The position numbers and the translations under genes were made by a program. Source: Haematococcus lacustris (Eukaryota > Chlorophyta > Chlorophyceae > Chlamydomonadales > Haematococcaceae). Taken from it: a stretch of DNA of 64,000 nucleotides. Positions 1 to 10,607 of this stretch are shown piece by piece. The first letter of the stretch is position 1, and every line of letters starts with the position of its first letter. The stretch covers positions 1,207,793 to 1,271,792 of the forward strand of contig JASKMD010000016.1 of the NCBI GenBank assembly GCA_030144725.1, written 5' to 3'. Below the pieces are notes generated by a model, which worked only from the letters and a program-made list of their open reading frames with translations, was not told the DNA's origin and ran no database searches.

Positions 1-265
1 GAGAGCAGGGTGGTGGGAGGGCTGGGAGGCGGAGGCAGCATCACCCAAGACCATCCGAGTGCTGGGTACCGGATGCCTGGTGCCTGGTCCTAGGTGCTGG
101 GGGCTGTGATACAGGTTCAGGGATAGCGTTCAGGGTGCCCGGGGTAGGGCCCGAGCTGGGGTAAGACCAGGGCTGGGGGCTGGGTCCTGCCGGGTGGCGG
201 GTGCCTGGGGTAGGAAGCCAAGGCCTGTGACTCAGATTCAGTCCTGTTGGCCCTCCGCCCCGCAC

Positions 266-643
266 CTGAAGCTGTGCCCCTTGTCGAAGGCCACCACCAC
301 AGCGCTGGGGTGCAGCTGCTGCAGCTCCAGGAACAGGGTGCTCAGGAAGGTGTGGCACACGGCGGTGGGTACCCCGCTGCTGGTGTGCAGGGCACTGCGG
401 GCAGCAGCAGGGGCGGAGGCAGGGGGGAAGGCCAGGGGAGGGGCAGCGTGGTGGAGGGGGGCAGGGGAGCAGCAGGGGGGCAGGGCAAGGGCAGGGTAGG
501 GAGATGCGGGCGGGGCCAAGGGCGGGGAGAGGCCCAACAGGTCAGTTCCCTAACTCACTCAAATATGTGTGAATGTCTGAGTGTGCTGCCCCTTGTTGAC
601 CCTTCATCCTGGCCCACTTACTGCCGCTGCTGCTCCCCCTCCC

Positions 644-688
<45 letters not shown>

Positions 689-884
689 CACTACACTGAG
701 GGTGGCCACTGCAGCTGCGGGTTGCGGCTGGGCCCATAGTGCTGAGGGCCTACCCCAGCCACCCACCTGCCAGGACGGGTCTGCAGGGCATGGTAGCCGC
801 GGTAGGCGAGGGAGTGGCCGTCCACCAGCAGCACTGGGCCAGGTGGCCCCCTGCCGCCCCCCTGATGCAGCCCAGCCGCTGCCC
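266..884 (-). CDS. DNA polymerase I-type 5'-3' exonuclease domain, N-terminal exons, partial
   Basis: Two minus-strand exons join in frame: about 767-884 and 266-394. The first carries VLLVDGHSLAYRGYHAL, the opening beta strand and helix of the PolI-type 5'-3' exonuclease, including the first metal-binding Asp. The second carries SGVPTAVCHTFL and VVVAFDKGHSFR, matching the family's G-A-x-x-G-F helix and the AVAFD metal-site strand. Donors read CAG/gtgggt and TTCAG/gtgcgg and acceptors end in gcag or tcag. Later exons, with the remaining acidic residues and the helix-hairpin-helix, lie beyond base 1, so I cannot tell whether a polymerase domain follows (an organellar PolI) or the exonuclease stands alone. 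Family members remove RNA primers or flaps by structure-specific cleavage. The assignment to the exonuclease fold is firm; the full-length identity is open. Confidence 0.8.
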
Positions 885-1266
885 CTGACACAGGCCTGGC
901 GGCAGGGGGGGTCCCGGGGGGGGTGGGGCAGAGGTGCCTGACCCAGAGGGTGGCTCAGCGGGGGGGTCAGCAGAGAGACGGGGGGGGAGGGGGGTGGCGG
1001 GGTGGGGAGGGGGGGCTTGGGGGTGACGGCATGGTAGGCTCAGCTGGCGGCTGGGTCAGGGGGGTCAGGGGGGTCAGGGGGGTCAGGGGGGGTCAGGGGG
1101 GTCAGCGTGGGGGAGGGGGTCGGAGGTTGGGGCCTGCCGGGGGGCCTCAAACGCAGGGGCGTCAGGGTCAATGTCAGGGAGAGGGGGGTGGGTGGGTTTG
1201 CGCCTTCTAGTGGTGGTTGGGGTGGTTGGGGTGGTGGTTGGGGTGGTTGGGAGGGAGAGCTGCTGA

Positions 1267-1972
1267 TTATTGGCTGAGGGGGGGCGTGGGGAGGGCAGGT
1301 GGAGGAGGCGAGGCAGGCTTGCGCTTCCTGGCGGCAGGGCGGGCGGTACGGGTGAGGGGTGGGGTGGGTTGAGGGGTCGAGAGAGATGGATCACTGTCTG
1401 CTGCTGCTTCAATCGCTCGGCGCCCTGTCACTGGAGCTACTGTCACACCATTCAAACCCTGGGTCACTCTTTGAAGCGGATCACCAGAGACACGTTCGGG
1501 CGTGTTTAAAGTCACACTGCTGCTGCTAATGCTGCTGGTGATGCTGTCCATGGCAACTTCAGTTGACTCCAGCACAGTGCTCAGCTTCTTGACGCTGCGC
1601 CTAGGGTTGCGCACGGCTGCAGGGGGCTGGGTTAGGCTGGGATGGCTGGGTGCCCTGCTGCTGGGGGCAGAAGCAGTAGTGCTGTTGCTGTAGCTGTCCT
1701 CACCGCTGCTGTTCCTGTCCTTGTGGATGCTTCCATTGCCATTGCCATTGCCCCCCCTGCTGCTGCTGTTGCTGCTGCTGCTCCCGTTGCTGCTGCTGGG
1801 GTCCATGAAGTCCAGCTGCTGCTGGGGGTACAGACTTTTTTCGGCCCTTCTTGACTGTCTCCCCGTTTTTGTTGCTGCTGCTGCTGCTGCTGCTGCCGTT
1901 GCTGCTGCTGCCGTTGCTGCTGCTGCCGTTGCTGCTGCTGCCGTTGCTGCTGCTGCCGTTGCTGCTGCTGCC

Positions 1973-2005
<33 letters not shown>

Positions 2006-2163
2006 GGCGCTGCTGTCCACCGTGTCGATGCTGGTGCTGGTAGAGATGGCCATAACAATGCCAGCCTTGCCCCGGCTGCAGTGGTACCAAAGAGGGATCT
2101 TGCTGCGCGGATGCAAGCACAGGCCCCTGGCATGGCTCCATGCAGCCTGCATGGGGCTTGCAT
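1267..2163 (-). CDS. Possible low-complexity N-terminal exon of the exonuclease gene
   Basis: A minus-strand open frame of 298 codons ends just upstream of the exonuclease exons. It has a poly-Ala/Thr tract (CAG/CGG repeats), then a Ser/Asn/Gly-rich stretch, then ordinary-looking sequence such as KKLSTVLESTEVAMDS and RVSGDPLQRVTQGLNG. The C-terminal third has mixed composition that does not look like pure repeat read-through. It could be the disordered N terminus or organelle targeting region of the exonuclease gene. No homology is recognised and no clean splice to the exon at 767-884 was proven. It may instead be repeat-derived; all three frames are open across the trinucleotide tract. Confidence 0.35.
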
Positions 2164-2242
2164 GGAACACTTGCATGCGAAGATTTCCTTGGGTTAGATG
2201 GGTACTGCTGGCCTGCGCCTGGGGTGTGAGGGGGCTGCTCCC

Positions 2243-2280
<38 letters not shown>

Positions 2281-2285
2281 ACCTG
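1870..2285. repeat. CTG/CAG-rich microsatellite tracts
   Basis: A 15-bp unit of the form CCG TTG CTG CTG CTG is repeated about seven times at 1894-1980, followed by a pure CTG run to about 2002. A second (CTG)13 tract lies at 2241-2281 and another at 646-686. Depending on frame these read as poly-Gln, poly-Ala, poly-Ser or poly-Leu, which explains the overlapping long open frames here. Confidence 0.9.
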
Positions 2286-2599
2286 GCTTGATGTTTGAGC
2301 CAGAGGTTTTGCCCAAAGTACATGCTTTGGGGGGGAGACTTGTGTCTGGGGATGCTGCTGCTGCTGTAGCTAGGCTGGCAGCTGCTGGGCCTGGGTCTGA
2401 GCCTGCTAGTGCTGGGCGCAGAAGGAGTTGACTGCGGTACAGGGAGTTCCGGGCTGAGGTGACGAGCTAGGGGGATATGCAAGCACGGGAGAGGCGCAAG
2501 GCGATGTGCAAGCGTGAGCAGTCTGCGGGGTGTGACAGCTGAGCATGCACCAGCTGCCACTGTTCTGTGCTGGAGCTCCTAGCACCAACTGGGTGCCAC

Positions 2600-3208
2600 C
2601 CTAGCTCCCCGTCCTTCGACCCCTTGTACTGCAGGCTGGACGCGAGTTTTCGAAAGTTGCTTCTGAGGCGGCTATGAGATGCGCTACTTCAATCCCTGGG
2701 CGTGATGGCTGTCGACACCAGCGGGCAGCCAATGACGTGGCGAGGACACTTTAAGCCGGTGGCCTGGCGCAACGCGGCGAGCCTGCTTCAGGCCGGCAGC
2801 GTCCGTGAACGAAAGAATGGGCGCAGGTTGGTTATGGTGGTTTCGCACATCGCAAGTCGCCACGTCGCAAGTCTTGCCTACCTTGCCATGTACGACTACT
2901 TCCAGCTTTTCCTATTACTGGTATGCTTCTAGCCCTACATGTCATCACAGTTGCAGTGAAGCACAAATGCTCATCATATAGCATCATTAACCACTTGTTA
3001 GGGTTCATTGCAGCGGTGGGTGAGGTGTTCGGCGAGTGATACAAAGAAAGTCACTAAGAGTGTGGCCCAAGCAGTGCAACATCTGCAAGCATTAGTCAGC
3101 CACGGTCAGCGGCTCGGAACAGTTCGGACCAGGCTTCTTGGGGGGGGGGGGCGGGCGGCCCAAGTCAATTTCATGGCATTGCGCGTTGCTGACGTCAGTC
3201 ATCGCAGG
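2600..3208. other. Intergenic stretch without recognisable gene
   Basis: No conserved protein was recognised on either strand. A 76-codon plus-strand frame at 2702-2932 starts with ATG but has no recognisable motif. The stretch separates the exonuclease gene from the foldback elements and would hold the exonuclease promoter if that gene starts near 2.2 kb. Confidence 0.4.
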
Positions 3209-4340
3209 AGGTCACCCCCGCCATTGGCTGTACCCCTGATAACTATCCGACCGGTCTTCAAGAGTTTACAGCGATTTCTGCGCAGGGCTGTGCAGCTCAT
3301 CAAAGCGAAGCTAGCGGGCTGCTCGGGCTGATGTGCACCTGTGCCGGGGGCGGGCGGGGGGTGTTTGAGAATTCCTGTCGCGTTGTGCCGGGAATGGCCT
3401 GATTAGTGGGGCTGTGATCAGGCGCATAGCTATCGCGCTCAGCGGCCCAGCTTTTCAAAATTCTGAATTTCTTGTCGGGCGCAGTACCCCCCCTGAATAG
3501 AGCGTGACCCGGAATGTTAAACCATCTTTAACCATCTTTAACCAAGGGAAAAAGTTTAACCAATCTTTAACACAACCGCCAGGTCGCACTCCGTAGCCGT
3601 GATGGAAGGCGAAGCAACCGCGATGGCTAATGGCTACACTCCGACCCCATCAGGCCCTTAGCCTTTAGGTTGTAGCAGGCACTGTGACAAAGATGTCGAT
3701 TGAGGAGGAAGCCCTACGGGTGCATTGTGTCTAGAGCGCGACTGGTTAAACTAACTTCCTGGTGTTTTGGGCCTTTAACGTGCTTTAACAAATCTTTAAC
3801 CATCTTTAACCAGTCCAGCCTAACACCCTGACGACCCGGAGTGCAATTGGGGTTTGGCGATGGTAAGCCGACCAGTTGGTCACCCCCGATCTTACTGATC
3901 TTTAAGAGTTTTACAGCGACTCTTGCGCAGAGTGGTGCAGCTCACCAGCGCGAGGCTAGCGGGCTGCTCGGGCTGATGTGCGTTCCGATGCGCATGTTGA
4001 GACATGCACCGACAAGAGCCGGGGTCGGAGTGTAGCCATTAGCCATCGCGGTTGCTTCGCCTTCCATCACGGCTACGGAGTGGGACCTGGCGGTTGTGTT
4101 AAAGATTGGTTAAACTTTTTCCCTTGGTTAAAGATGGTTAAAGATGGTTTAACATTCCGGGTCACGCTCTAGTGCTGACCTAAAAATTTGAATTGTCCGT
4201 CGCGGGTTGGGGCCAGCCAGCCGGCAAATCGCTGTGGCTGGCTGCACTCATCGCACCAATCGGCGGCCTCATCCGTACAGAAATGAGTAAGAAAGTTATC
4301 TCTTGAGCCACGGGGGTGCAGCCAATGGCGGGGGTGACCT
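3209..4340. mobile_element. Outer inverted-repeat element enclosing the foldback element
   Basis: The 28-bp sequence at 3209-3236, beginning AGGTCACCCCCGCCATTGG, recurs inverted at 4313-4340 with one mismatch. Between them lies the complete inner element at 3500-4169. Sequence just inside the left arm (3209-3334) is repeated in direct orientation inside the inner element (3878-3980), so the two are related. The core GGTCACCCCCGCCATTGG recurs near 62936. No transposase is encoded, so this is a non-autonomous element or a nested pair of elements. Confidence 0.6.
3500..4169. mobile_element. Foldback/MITE-like element with 149-bp terminal inverted repeats and TA flanks
   Basis: Arms 3500-3648 and 4021-4169 are inverted copies that I find to differ at one position. 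They start GAGCGTGACCCGGAATG and contain tandem TTTAACCATC motifs. Each end is flanked by TA (3498-3499 and 4170-4171), as expected for a TA target duplication of the Tc1/mariner type. The 372-bp centre has no ORF of note. The near-identity of the arms points to recent activity or gene conversion. The terminal sequence recurs alone near 62068-62084. Confidence 0.8.
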
Positions 4341-4491
4341 AACCTAAAAAATTCTGATGTAACCCAAACCACTAACTATAAGAACTGCTGCGATGCTGCG
4401 AGAAGCTGAAAAACATCACTCAATTGGCTGAAAGGCGCCTACGCCGCAATCTTTTGATTACAGCATGGTGACGGTTTGGGTGCCTGCTGTG

Positions 4492-4496
4492 TTACA
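4492..4496 (-). promoter_or_regulatory. TGTAA polyadenylation signal
   Basis: TGTAA on the minus strand, about 75 bases downstream of the FNR-like gene's intended stop codon (4569-4571). TGTAA is the usual signal in chlorophyte green algae. Confidence 0.5.
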
Positions 4497-4568
4497 GTAA
4501 TGATACAAACTGACGGTTTTGGCCGCAAACGGACGCGTTGAGGCCTTGCGGATGGCAACTCCTGCGGA

Positions 4569-7500
4569 CTACAAGTTTGCGTATAAGATTCTGTCGTGGT
4601 CGACGCCCTTTTGAGCTCAACCGCTTCGTCACCAGCGATGCCAGCTCGCCCATGCCTGGCGGAAAGCCCAGCAGTACGATTACGTCCGACATCTTCACCG
4701 TGAGACCTGCGCTGGCGGGCGCGGCAGTACAGGGCGGGGGACGCATCCCGCGACACACAACTGTGAAAGGCGGAGGCTGCGTGGGACAGAGCGGCAAGCA
4801 GCGTGGAGGGGGGGACAGGGGGGGGAGGTGGAGGGAGCAGGGAGGGGGGAGGGGGAGGGGGAGGGGGAGGGGGGAGAGGGAGGGGGAGGGGGAGGGGGGG
4901 GAGGGGGAGGGGGAGGGGGAGGGGGAGGGGGAGGGGGAGGGGGAGGGGAGGGGGAGGGGGAGGGGGGAGGGGGAGGGGGAGGGGGAGGGGGAGGGGGAGG
5001 GGGGGAGGGGGAGGGGGAGGGGGAGGGGAGGGGGGAGGGGGAGGGGGAGGGGGAGGGGGAGGGGAGGAGGGGGAGGGGGAGGGGGAGGGGGAGGGGAGGG
5101 GGAGGGGGAGGGGGAAGGAGGGGGAGGGGGAGGGGAGGGGATGAGTGGGTGGAGGATGCATCAGGGATGGGTGGGGGGTGAGGGGACGCACTCTGCAGGC
5201 CTCCCTCTCTTAAGAACAGCGCCTTATCCAGCAGCTCAGCGACCTGCAGCAGTCAAGGGGTAGGTGTCAACACCTGTGGATCAGGGGCCAGGCTCATGGT
5301 AACGGTTTTGGTGGTGGTCATATTGACAAGCGTGGTGGTGGTGGTGGTGGTGGTAGTCATGCTATTGATGATGGTGGCAGTGACCCCTGGGAACAATTTA
5401 GGCCACCCTCACACACATGGTTAGGCTTGAAGCACCAGTACAGGGCAGAGGGAAACATAGATTAGCACGAGAACTGTCAAATGATAACCAAGAGTCAGGG
5501 TCAAGGTCGGGGTCAGGGCCAGGCCAGGGCCAGGGCCAGGGTCAGGGTCAGGGTCAGGGTCAGGGTCAGGGTCAGGGTCAGGGTCAGGGTCAGGGTCAGG
5601 GTCAGGGTCAGGGTCAGGGTCAGGGGTGAGGGGCCTGGGTGAGGGGCAGGGTCACCTTTGCATGCTGTGAGCCATCACTGTTTGGGCGGACCGCCGCATC
5701 AACGTCCCAGCCCTCGGAGTACAGTGGCTGGAACCTGATCTGCTTGCCACACAGGAGCAGCAGGAGCAGCAGGGGCAGCAGGGGCAGCAGGGGCAGCAGG
5801 AGCAGCAGGGGCAGCAGGGGCAGCAGGGGCAGCAGGAGCAGCAGGGGGCAGCAGGAGCAGCAGGGGCAGCAGGGGCAGCAGGGGCAGCAGGGGCAGCAGG
5901 GCATCTTATGCCTCGAACCTTGCAACAATAGGTATGATATGGGTTGACTAGAGCAGGATACAAGTGGTACTGCTCCTAGTGGGGCATGTACTGTAACCTC
6001 CTCCGCCGCCCCTCCCCTCCGCCCCTCCCCTCCGCCCCGCCCCCTTCCCCCTCCTCCCCCCCCCCTCCCCCTCTAGATCTAAAGAAAGACCGCTCCCTCG
6101 CCATCGGGAGTGCAGTGGAAAGGAAGTGTAGTGAAGGGAGGACAGAAGCCTCAGGGCGTGCGCTTGCTACCATCCCACTAGGGCAGGCGTCCCTCCCCTT
6201 AGCTCAGGCTGCACCCCGTGGCCACTATTCCTCCCCCTCCCCCTCCCCCTCCCCCTCCCCCTCCCCCTCCCCCTCCCCCTCCCCCTCCCCCTCCCCCTCC
6301 CCCTCCCCCTCCCCCTCCCCCTCCCCCTCCCCCAACCCTCTCAACCTCACCTCATGTCACAACCCGTGGCCAGTCCCCTCCCCCTGGCAGCTCCCCCGCC
6401 CCCACTTCCTCCCCCTGCCCCTCACCCCAGGCCCCTCACCCAGGCCCCTCACCCCTGACCCTGACCCTGACCCTGACCCTGACCCTGACCCTGACCCTGA
6501 CCCTGACCCTGACCCTGACCCTGACCCTGACCCTGACCCTGTGATCTGTGACCCTGCCCCTCCCCCATGCCCCTCACCCCAGCCTCACGCCAGACGTCCC
6601 ACTCTGGCAGGAACACCGCGCTGGTGGGCGTGTGGGTGGCATACAGGCAGGTGACCCTGCAGTTGGTGGCATGGGCTAGGACGGGCGTCCAGCTCAGCAG
6701 GGCGCGCACAGGGACCATGCCCTGGGTGCCCACCGCGATGCACAGCAGGGGCCGCCCCAGCTGCAAGAGACAAAGACCAGGAGGGGTAGGGTGAGGAGGG
6801 CGGAGGGCGGAAGGCGGAGGGCGGAGCACCGGTGCAAGCAGCAGAGGGGGCTAGAGGGGGTTGGGCGGGCCTTAAAACTCCGGATGTGGGTCTTTAAAAC
6901 CGGCTAACCCTTTTGGTGAAAGATCAAGGAGCACACGAGAAAAGGGGTGGCCAGATTCAGGCAGGTTGGTGTGTAGGGGTGACTGGGGCTGAGGCAGGCT
7001 GGCTAGGTGGAGTGTGGCAGGCAGGCAGGCTCACCTCCAGCGCTTGCTGCAAGGCGTCAGGGGGGCCCAGCAGGGAGGTGAAGCCGCGGCCAGTGACCTG
7101 GCTGACCTGCAGGCCCCTCACGAGACGCAGGAGACTCACGAGACTCACAAGACTCACGAGACTCACGAGACTCGCGAGACTCACGAGAGGCAGAGAGGGA
7201 CAGGGAGAGGGAAAGGGAGGAGAATGGGGAGTGAGGGGATGGGGTGGGCGAGGGGGGGGAAGAGGAGGAGGGGTGTGTCAGTGTTTGAAGGCTGATGGTC
7301 ACACCTCAGGTCTGTGTGGCAAAGGTCTGTGTGTCATATGTGTGATCGGTGGAGTGAGAGTGTAGAGTTGGGGAAAGGTGAGGAGTGCAGGGTGGGGGAT
7401 GGGGGAAGGGAGGGTGGAAGTGAGGAGTGAGGTGGGAGGGGGGGCAGGGGAGATGGGAGGGTTGAGGTGAAGTGGGGAGGGAGGGGGTTGCGGTGGGTGG

Positions 7501-8929
7501 TGCAGGACCACCCACCGCCTCATGCGGGCCACCCACCTCCAGCTCAGAGCCAGGGGCCAGCTCAGCCAGCACTGCATCCTCCTCTGAAGCTCCACGCTCA
7601 GCCACCACCTGCACCATCACACCTGCCCGTCACACTTGCCCATCACACGGCCCGTCACACCTGCTTCTCACTCTCACCCATCACACGTGCTACTATGTTG
7701 GAGGCAGCTCCCAAGGCCGGGAGGGAAGTGGAGAAGGGGTGCTTGGAGCCCATGATGGGGTGATGAGGGGCATGACAGGGCAAGAGAGGGGGGAGTTCCA
7801 AGGCTCAGAGGCCTGCCCCCCTGCCCCCTCTCCACCCGGCCACCACCTCGCCCTAACCCTTGTGCCCGCCCTGCTCTAGCCACCCTCCCCCTCTATCACT
7901 CTGCCCCTGAGCCCCTACCCGCAGCCCCACCTCAATCAGGGAGGCGGACAGCAGCGACGAGTCCCGCCTGGACTCATAGGGTGTGGACGCTATGCTGCAC
8001 AGCAGCAGGTCGGCACTGGCACCCCCCCTGTGACCCTGTGACCTGTGACTTGTGACCCTGTGACCCTGTGACCTGTGACCCTGTGACCTGTGACCCTGTG
8101 ACCCTGTGACCCTGTGATCTGTGACCCTGTGATCTGTGACCTGTGACCCTGTGACCCTGTGACCTGTGACCTGTGACCCTGTGACCCTGTGATCTGTGAC
8201 CCTGTGACCTGTGACCCTGTGACCCTGTGACCTGTGACCCTGTGACCCTGTGACCTGTGACCCTGTGACCCGTGACCCTGTGACCTGTGACCCTGTGACC
8301 CTGGGATCTGGCAGGGCGGTACACGCTGCGGGCAACACGGCCCTGGCATGCTCAGAGCTCAGGCCAGCTGCCACGCCACTGCCATCCTACACACTGCACC
8401 AGGTGCTGCTGCTGCTGCACCATGCTGTTGCTACACCACACCTGGACACGCTGCACCAGGGTGAATCAGGCACCAGGACACTCCCTGTGCCTCATGCTGC
8501 TGCTGCACCTCACCTGGTCAAACAGCTGCCACCCTATCGCCACATACTGCACCATCAGGTGAATCAGCTGCTCACTGTGTCTCATGCTGCTGCACTGCAG
8601 CTAATTCAACAGCTGCGTCACACTGCCCCACACCCTTGCTGCTGAGTAGGGGTGCTGAACAGGGGCTGCCTTGGCCGACATTGCAAAGCAGCTGAGCTGG
8701 CAGCCCCATAAGTATCCATCCTGCCAGCTCGTGCCAGCTGCCTTGTGAGCCGCTGCGCAGGTGGCCCTCAAGGTGTGACCCCCTAGGTGTGACCCCCTAG
8801 GTGTGACCACAGGTCCAGGTGTGACATCACACCTGTGCATGCGGGTAGGGCCTGAGCAGCCTGGCAGCTTCAGCATCACGCCCTGACCTGCCATTGTGTA
8901 GCTGCATGGCATCGACACAAAGACAGCGT

Positions 8930-8970
<41 letters not shown>

Positions 8971-9216
8971 CCAGCATCAGTGCAGGCAAGACACATGCTT
9001 ATCATCCACATCCGTGCAGTCACGACACATAAGGGGCTGCCCCCGCCCCCGCCCCCGCCCCCGCCCCCGGCCCCGCCCCCGGCCCCGCCTTGCCTGTCCA
9101 GCCACCGCGCCGGGCCCTTTGAGCCAGAGGAATCCTTGCGGTACAGCGCTGTGCTGTCCTGCTCATCACGCACGCTGATGTGCACCAGACGGGCTGACCC
9201 GTCTAGGTTCAGTGCG
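4569..9216 (-). CDS. FNR-type FAD/NAD(P)-binding oxidoreductase (PKIWI502-like)
   Basis: Minus-strand exons: 9094-9216, an uncertain one starting at 8888, 7931-8027, 7537-7608, 7035-7106, 6578-6760, 5656-5739, 5192-5243 and 4569-4706. The order matches plant PKIWI502-like proteins of the ferredoxin-NADP reductase fold. First comes an FAD-domain strand (DGSARLVHISVRDE), then LLLCSIASTP (the IASPP-like flavin segment), then VSQVTGRGFTSL, then GRPLLCIAVGTQGMVPVRAL (the nucleotide-binding GTGxxPxRSL loop), then a VTCLYATHTP strand and a C-terminal DRILYANL-type end. The intron after 9094 uses a GC donor. The second G of the usual GTG loop is replaced (VGTQGM). A TGTAA signal on this strand lies at 4492-4496, about 75 bases past the stop. 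The last exon carries a one-base frameshift near 4611. The N terminus, probably with a plastid or mitochondrial transit peptide, is not resolved. Substrate is unknown. Confidence 0.72.
4835..5140. repeat. (GGGGGA)n microsatellite inside an FNR-like gene intron
   Basis: About 300 bp of GGGGGA/GGGGA hexamer-pentamer repeat fills the intron between exons 5192-5243 and 4569-4706. It creates spurious Gly/Glu/Arg and Pro/Ser frames on both strands and has strong G-quadruplex potential. Confidence 0.95.
5519..5628. repeat. (GGGTCA)n hexamer array
   Basis: About 17 copies of GGGTCA just outside the FNR-like exon 5656-5739. The complementary hexamer array (CCCTGA)n lies at 6454-6541 in the next intron, so the two flank the gene's C-terminal exons as inverted repeats. 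Confidence 0.95.
5755..5902. repeat. CAGCAGGGG/CAGGAG short tandem repeat
   Basis: Irregular 9- and 15-bp units built from CAGCAGGGG and CAGGAG, in the intron upstream (on the minus strand) of exon 5656-5739. Confidence 0.85.
6080..6182 (+). repeat. Short dispersed repeat, copy 1 (diverged)
   Basis: A roughly 100-bp sequence starting at a GAAAGAC-like stretch and ending at CTTGCTACCATCCCAC. Related copies lie at about 12345-12440 (same strand) and 57862-57960 (opposite strand). Three unlinked introns or flanks carry it, so it is a dispersed element, possibly SINE-like with a GAAA/TTTC-type tail. Confidence 0.6.
6228..6335. repeat. (CCCCCT)n microsatellite
   Basis: About 17 copies of CCCCCT in an intron of the FNR-like gene. 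They read as poly-Pro or Pro-Ser in the plus frames, which are not genuine. Confidence 0.95.
6454..6541. repeat. (CCCTGA)n hexamer array
   Basis: About 15 copies immediately intronic to exon 6578-6760 of the FNR-like gene; reverse complement of the array at 5519-5628. Confidence 0.95.
8030..8305. repeat. TGTGACC(C)-type minisatellite
   Basis: Irregular tandem repeat of GTGACCCT and GTGACCT units. It begins a few bases from the acceptor of exon 7931-8027 of the FNR-like gene and replaces the usual polypyrimidine tract there. Confidence 0.9.
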
Positions 9217-9943
9217 CTGCAGGCAGCAGGCCCCAGGAGGGTCAGGGGAGGCAACAGCAGGGCAGGGGCGACAAGAAGCAGCAGCAGCAGCAGCAGCAGC
9301 AGCGCACTAGGGCGGCAGCCAGCATCAAGTGGGTGATAGCCAAGGAGGACCCACAGGCTGGTTTCATAAGCTGGCTGCCATGGGATCCATGCACAGGTTG
9401 TTGGGTGATCAGGCAAACAATGGCTGTGCGTGCGATGTAATGCACTAACAGGTCAGACAGCGGCATGCGAACGAGGTAGGACAAGCATGCGATGTTTGTT
9501 ACTGTCGGTGATTGCGATGGCCACCTACTCGTTCCGCGTTACGGTCGCAGGCGTCCAAATTACATCGGACCCGCGCTTGATCTGCGTCTGCTCAACGCCG
9601 TGACTGTGCGCTCGCAGCCTGTGCGCTCGCGCCGAGCCAGAGATGGTGCCGCACGCCCTCATTGGCACAGTTCGCGGGACCCAGAGCCAGTACAGGAGAA
9701 AGCGTCTACTGTGTACTTGTGGTTACGCCTGTGCTTAGTATACAAGCTAGTCAGAGGTGGCCTTTGCCTGCAATGGGGCAAGCCGATGAAATAAGTCTAC
9801 AGAACATGGGTCTACAGAACATGGGTCTACAGAACAAACTGACACAAACAGATGGATGGGCAGATGATGAGATAAGCTAGGACGCACCTAGTGGCACTTG
9901 CGAAATAGCGTCACGCCACCTGCGAAACGCAAAAGCTCCAGGA

Positions 9944-10183
9944 TTGCAAAAAGATGCCCGCCCACCGCGAGGTTGTAGCCCGGTGCGCAGCGTTGCAAAG
10001 CAATCCCGGATCAGGGGCTTGATGTGTCAAACGAGCAAGGGCATCAGGTTCTACGACCGAGATGTGTCCGTCGCGCTGAACATCCGCCGCTGTACAGCCG
10101 GGCCGGGGCCGCGCCCAAGGGAGCTGATCAGCTGGCCAAGCCACCCCGCCATGCCAAACCCAGGCAGTGAAGGCCAGAAGTGA
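9944..10183 (+). pseudogene. C-terminal remnant of a TnpB/Fanzor-like gene
   Basis: The open frame ending at 10183 contains VAKQSRIRGLMC, then RFYDRDVSVALNIRRC, then a Gly-Pro-Arg-rich tail. DRDV-x-x-ALNIRR resembles the last RuvC motif (the Asp-containing D-x-N/A-x-x-N-I helix) of TnpB-like RNA-guided nucleases and their eukaryotic Fanzor relatives. No upstream catalytic domain or intact start was found, so this looks like a fragment of a dead element. Its tail differs from the family at 48.8 and 54.0 kb. The family call rests on motif memory, without a search. Confidence 0.45.
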
Positions 10184-10607
10184 GTGCGCGTGCGCGATAA
10201 TGGTATGCTGCGAGGTTGGTAGCCGCGGCACCAGCGGCATCGATGATATGTGTATCATCCCAGAATTCACTAAACAGACAACTCGCAACCAACAAAGGGG
10301 GTTGTCATAACAGAAGTTGCCTGCATACATATTTCCGGCATGCATGTTGGGCGCACTTCGAGTCTTCGATACAGCGGAAGTGGGTGTTGTAGCGGAAGCG
10401 TGGGAGATTGATTTTCAACAAAAATCAGCCTGTACGCCGTCGGTTATGCATTTGACATAGTCGCACAGCCTGTGGCCTACGCGGCCATTCAAGATGCAGC
10501 ACTACCCTTCCAGCTAGGTAATCACTTGGGGCAGAGCATGTTGCTCAACAAATGCAAACCTGCGTGACCACCCATTGGCACCGCATGCGAATCAAACCCC
10601 GCCCCCA

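Noticed and set aside
4803..5263. Several long Gly/Glu/Arg or Pro/Ser open frames on both strands
   Set aside because: They are read-through of the GGGGGA hexamer array inside an intron of the FNR-like gene; no start context or non-repeat sequence supports a protein.
8601..9416. 271-codon minus ORF with poly-Leu tracts as a membrane protein
   Set aside because: The Leu runs are CTG microsatellites. The conserved segment inside it (DGSARLVHISVRDE) belongs to an FNR-like exon with a splice donor after it.
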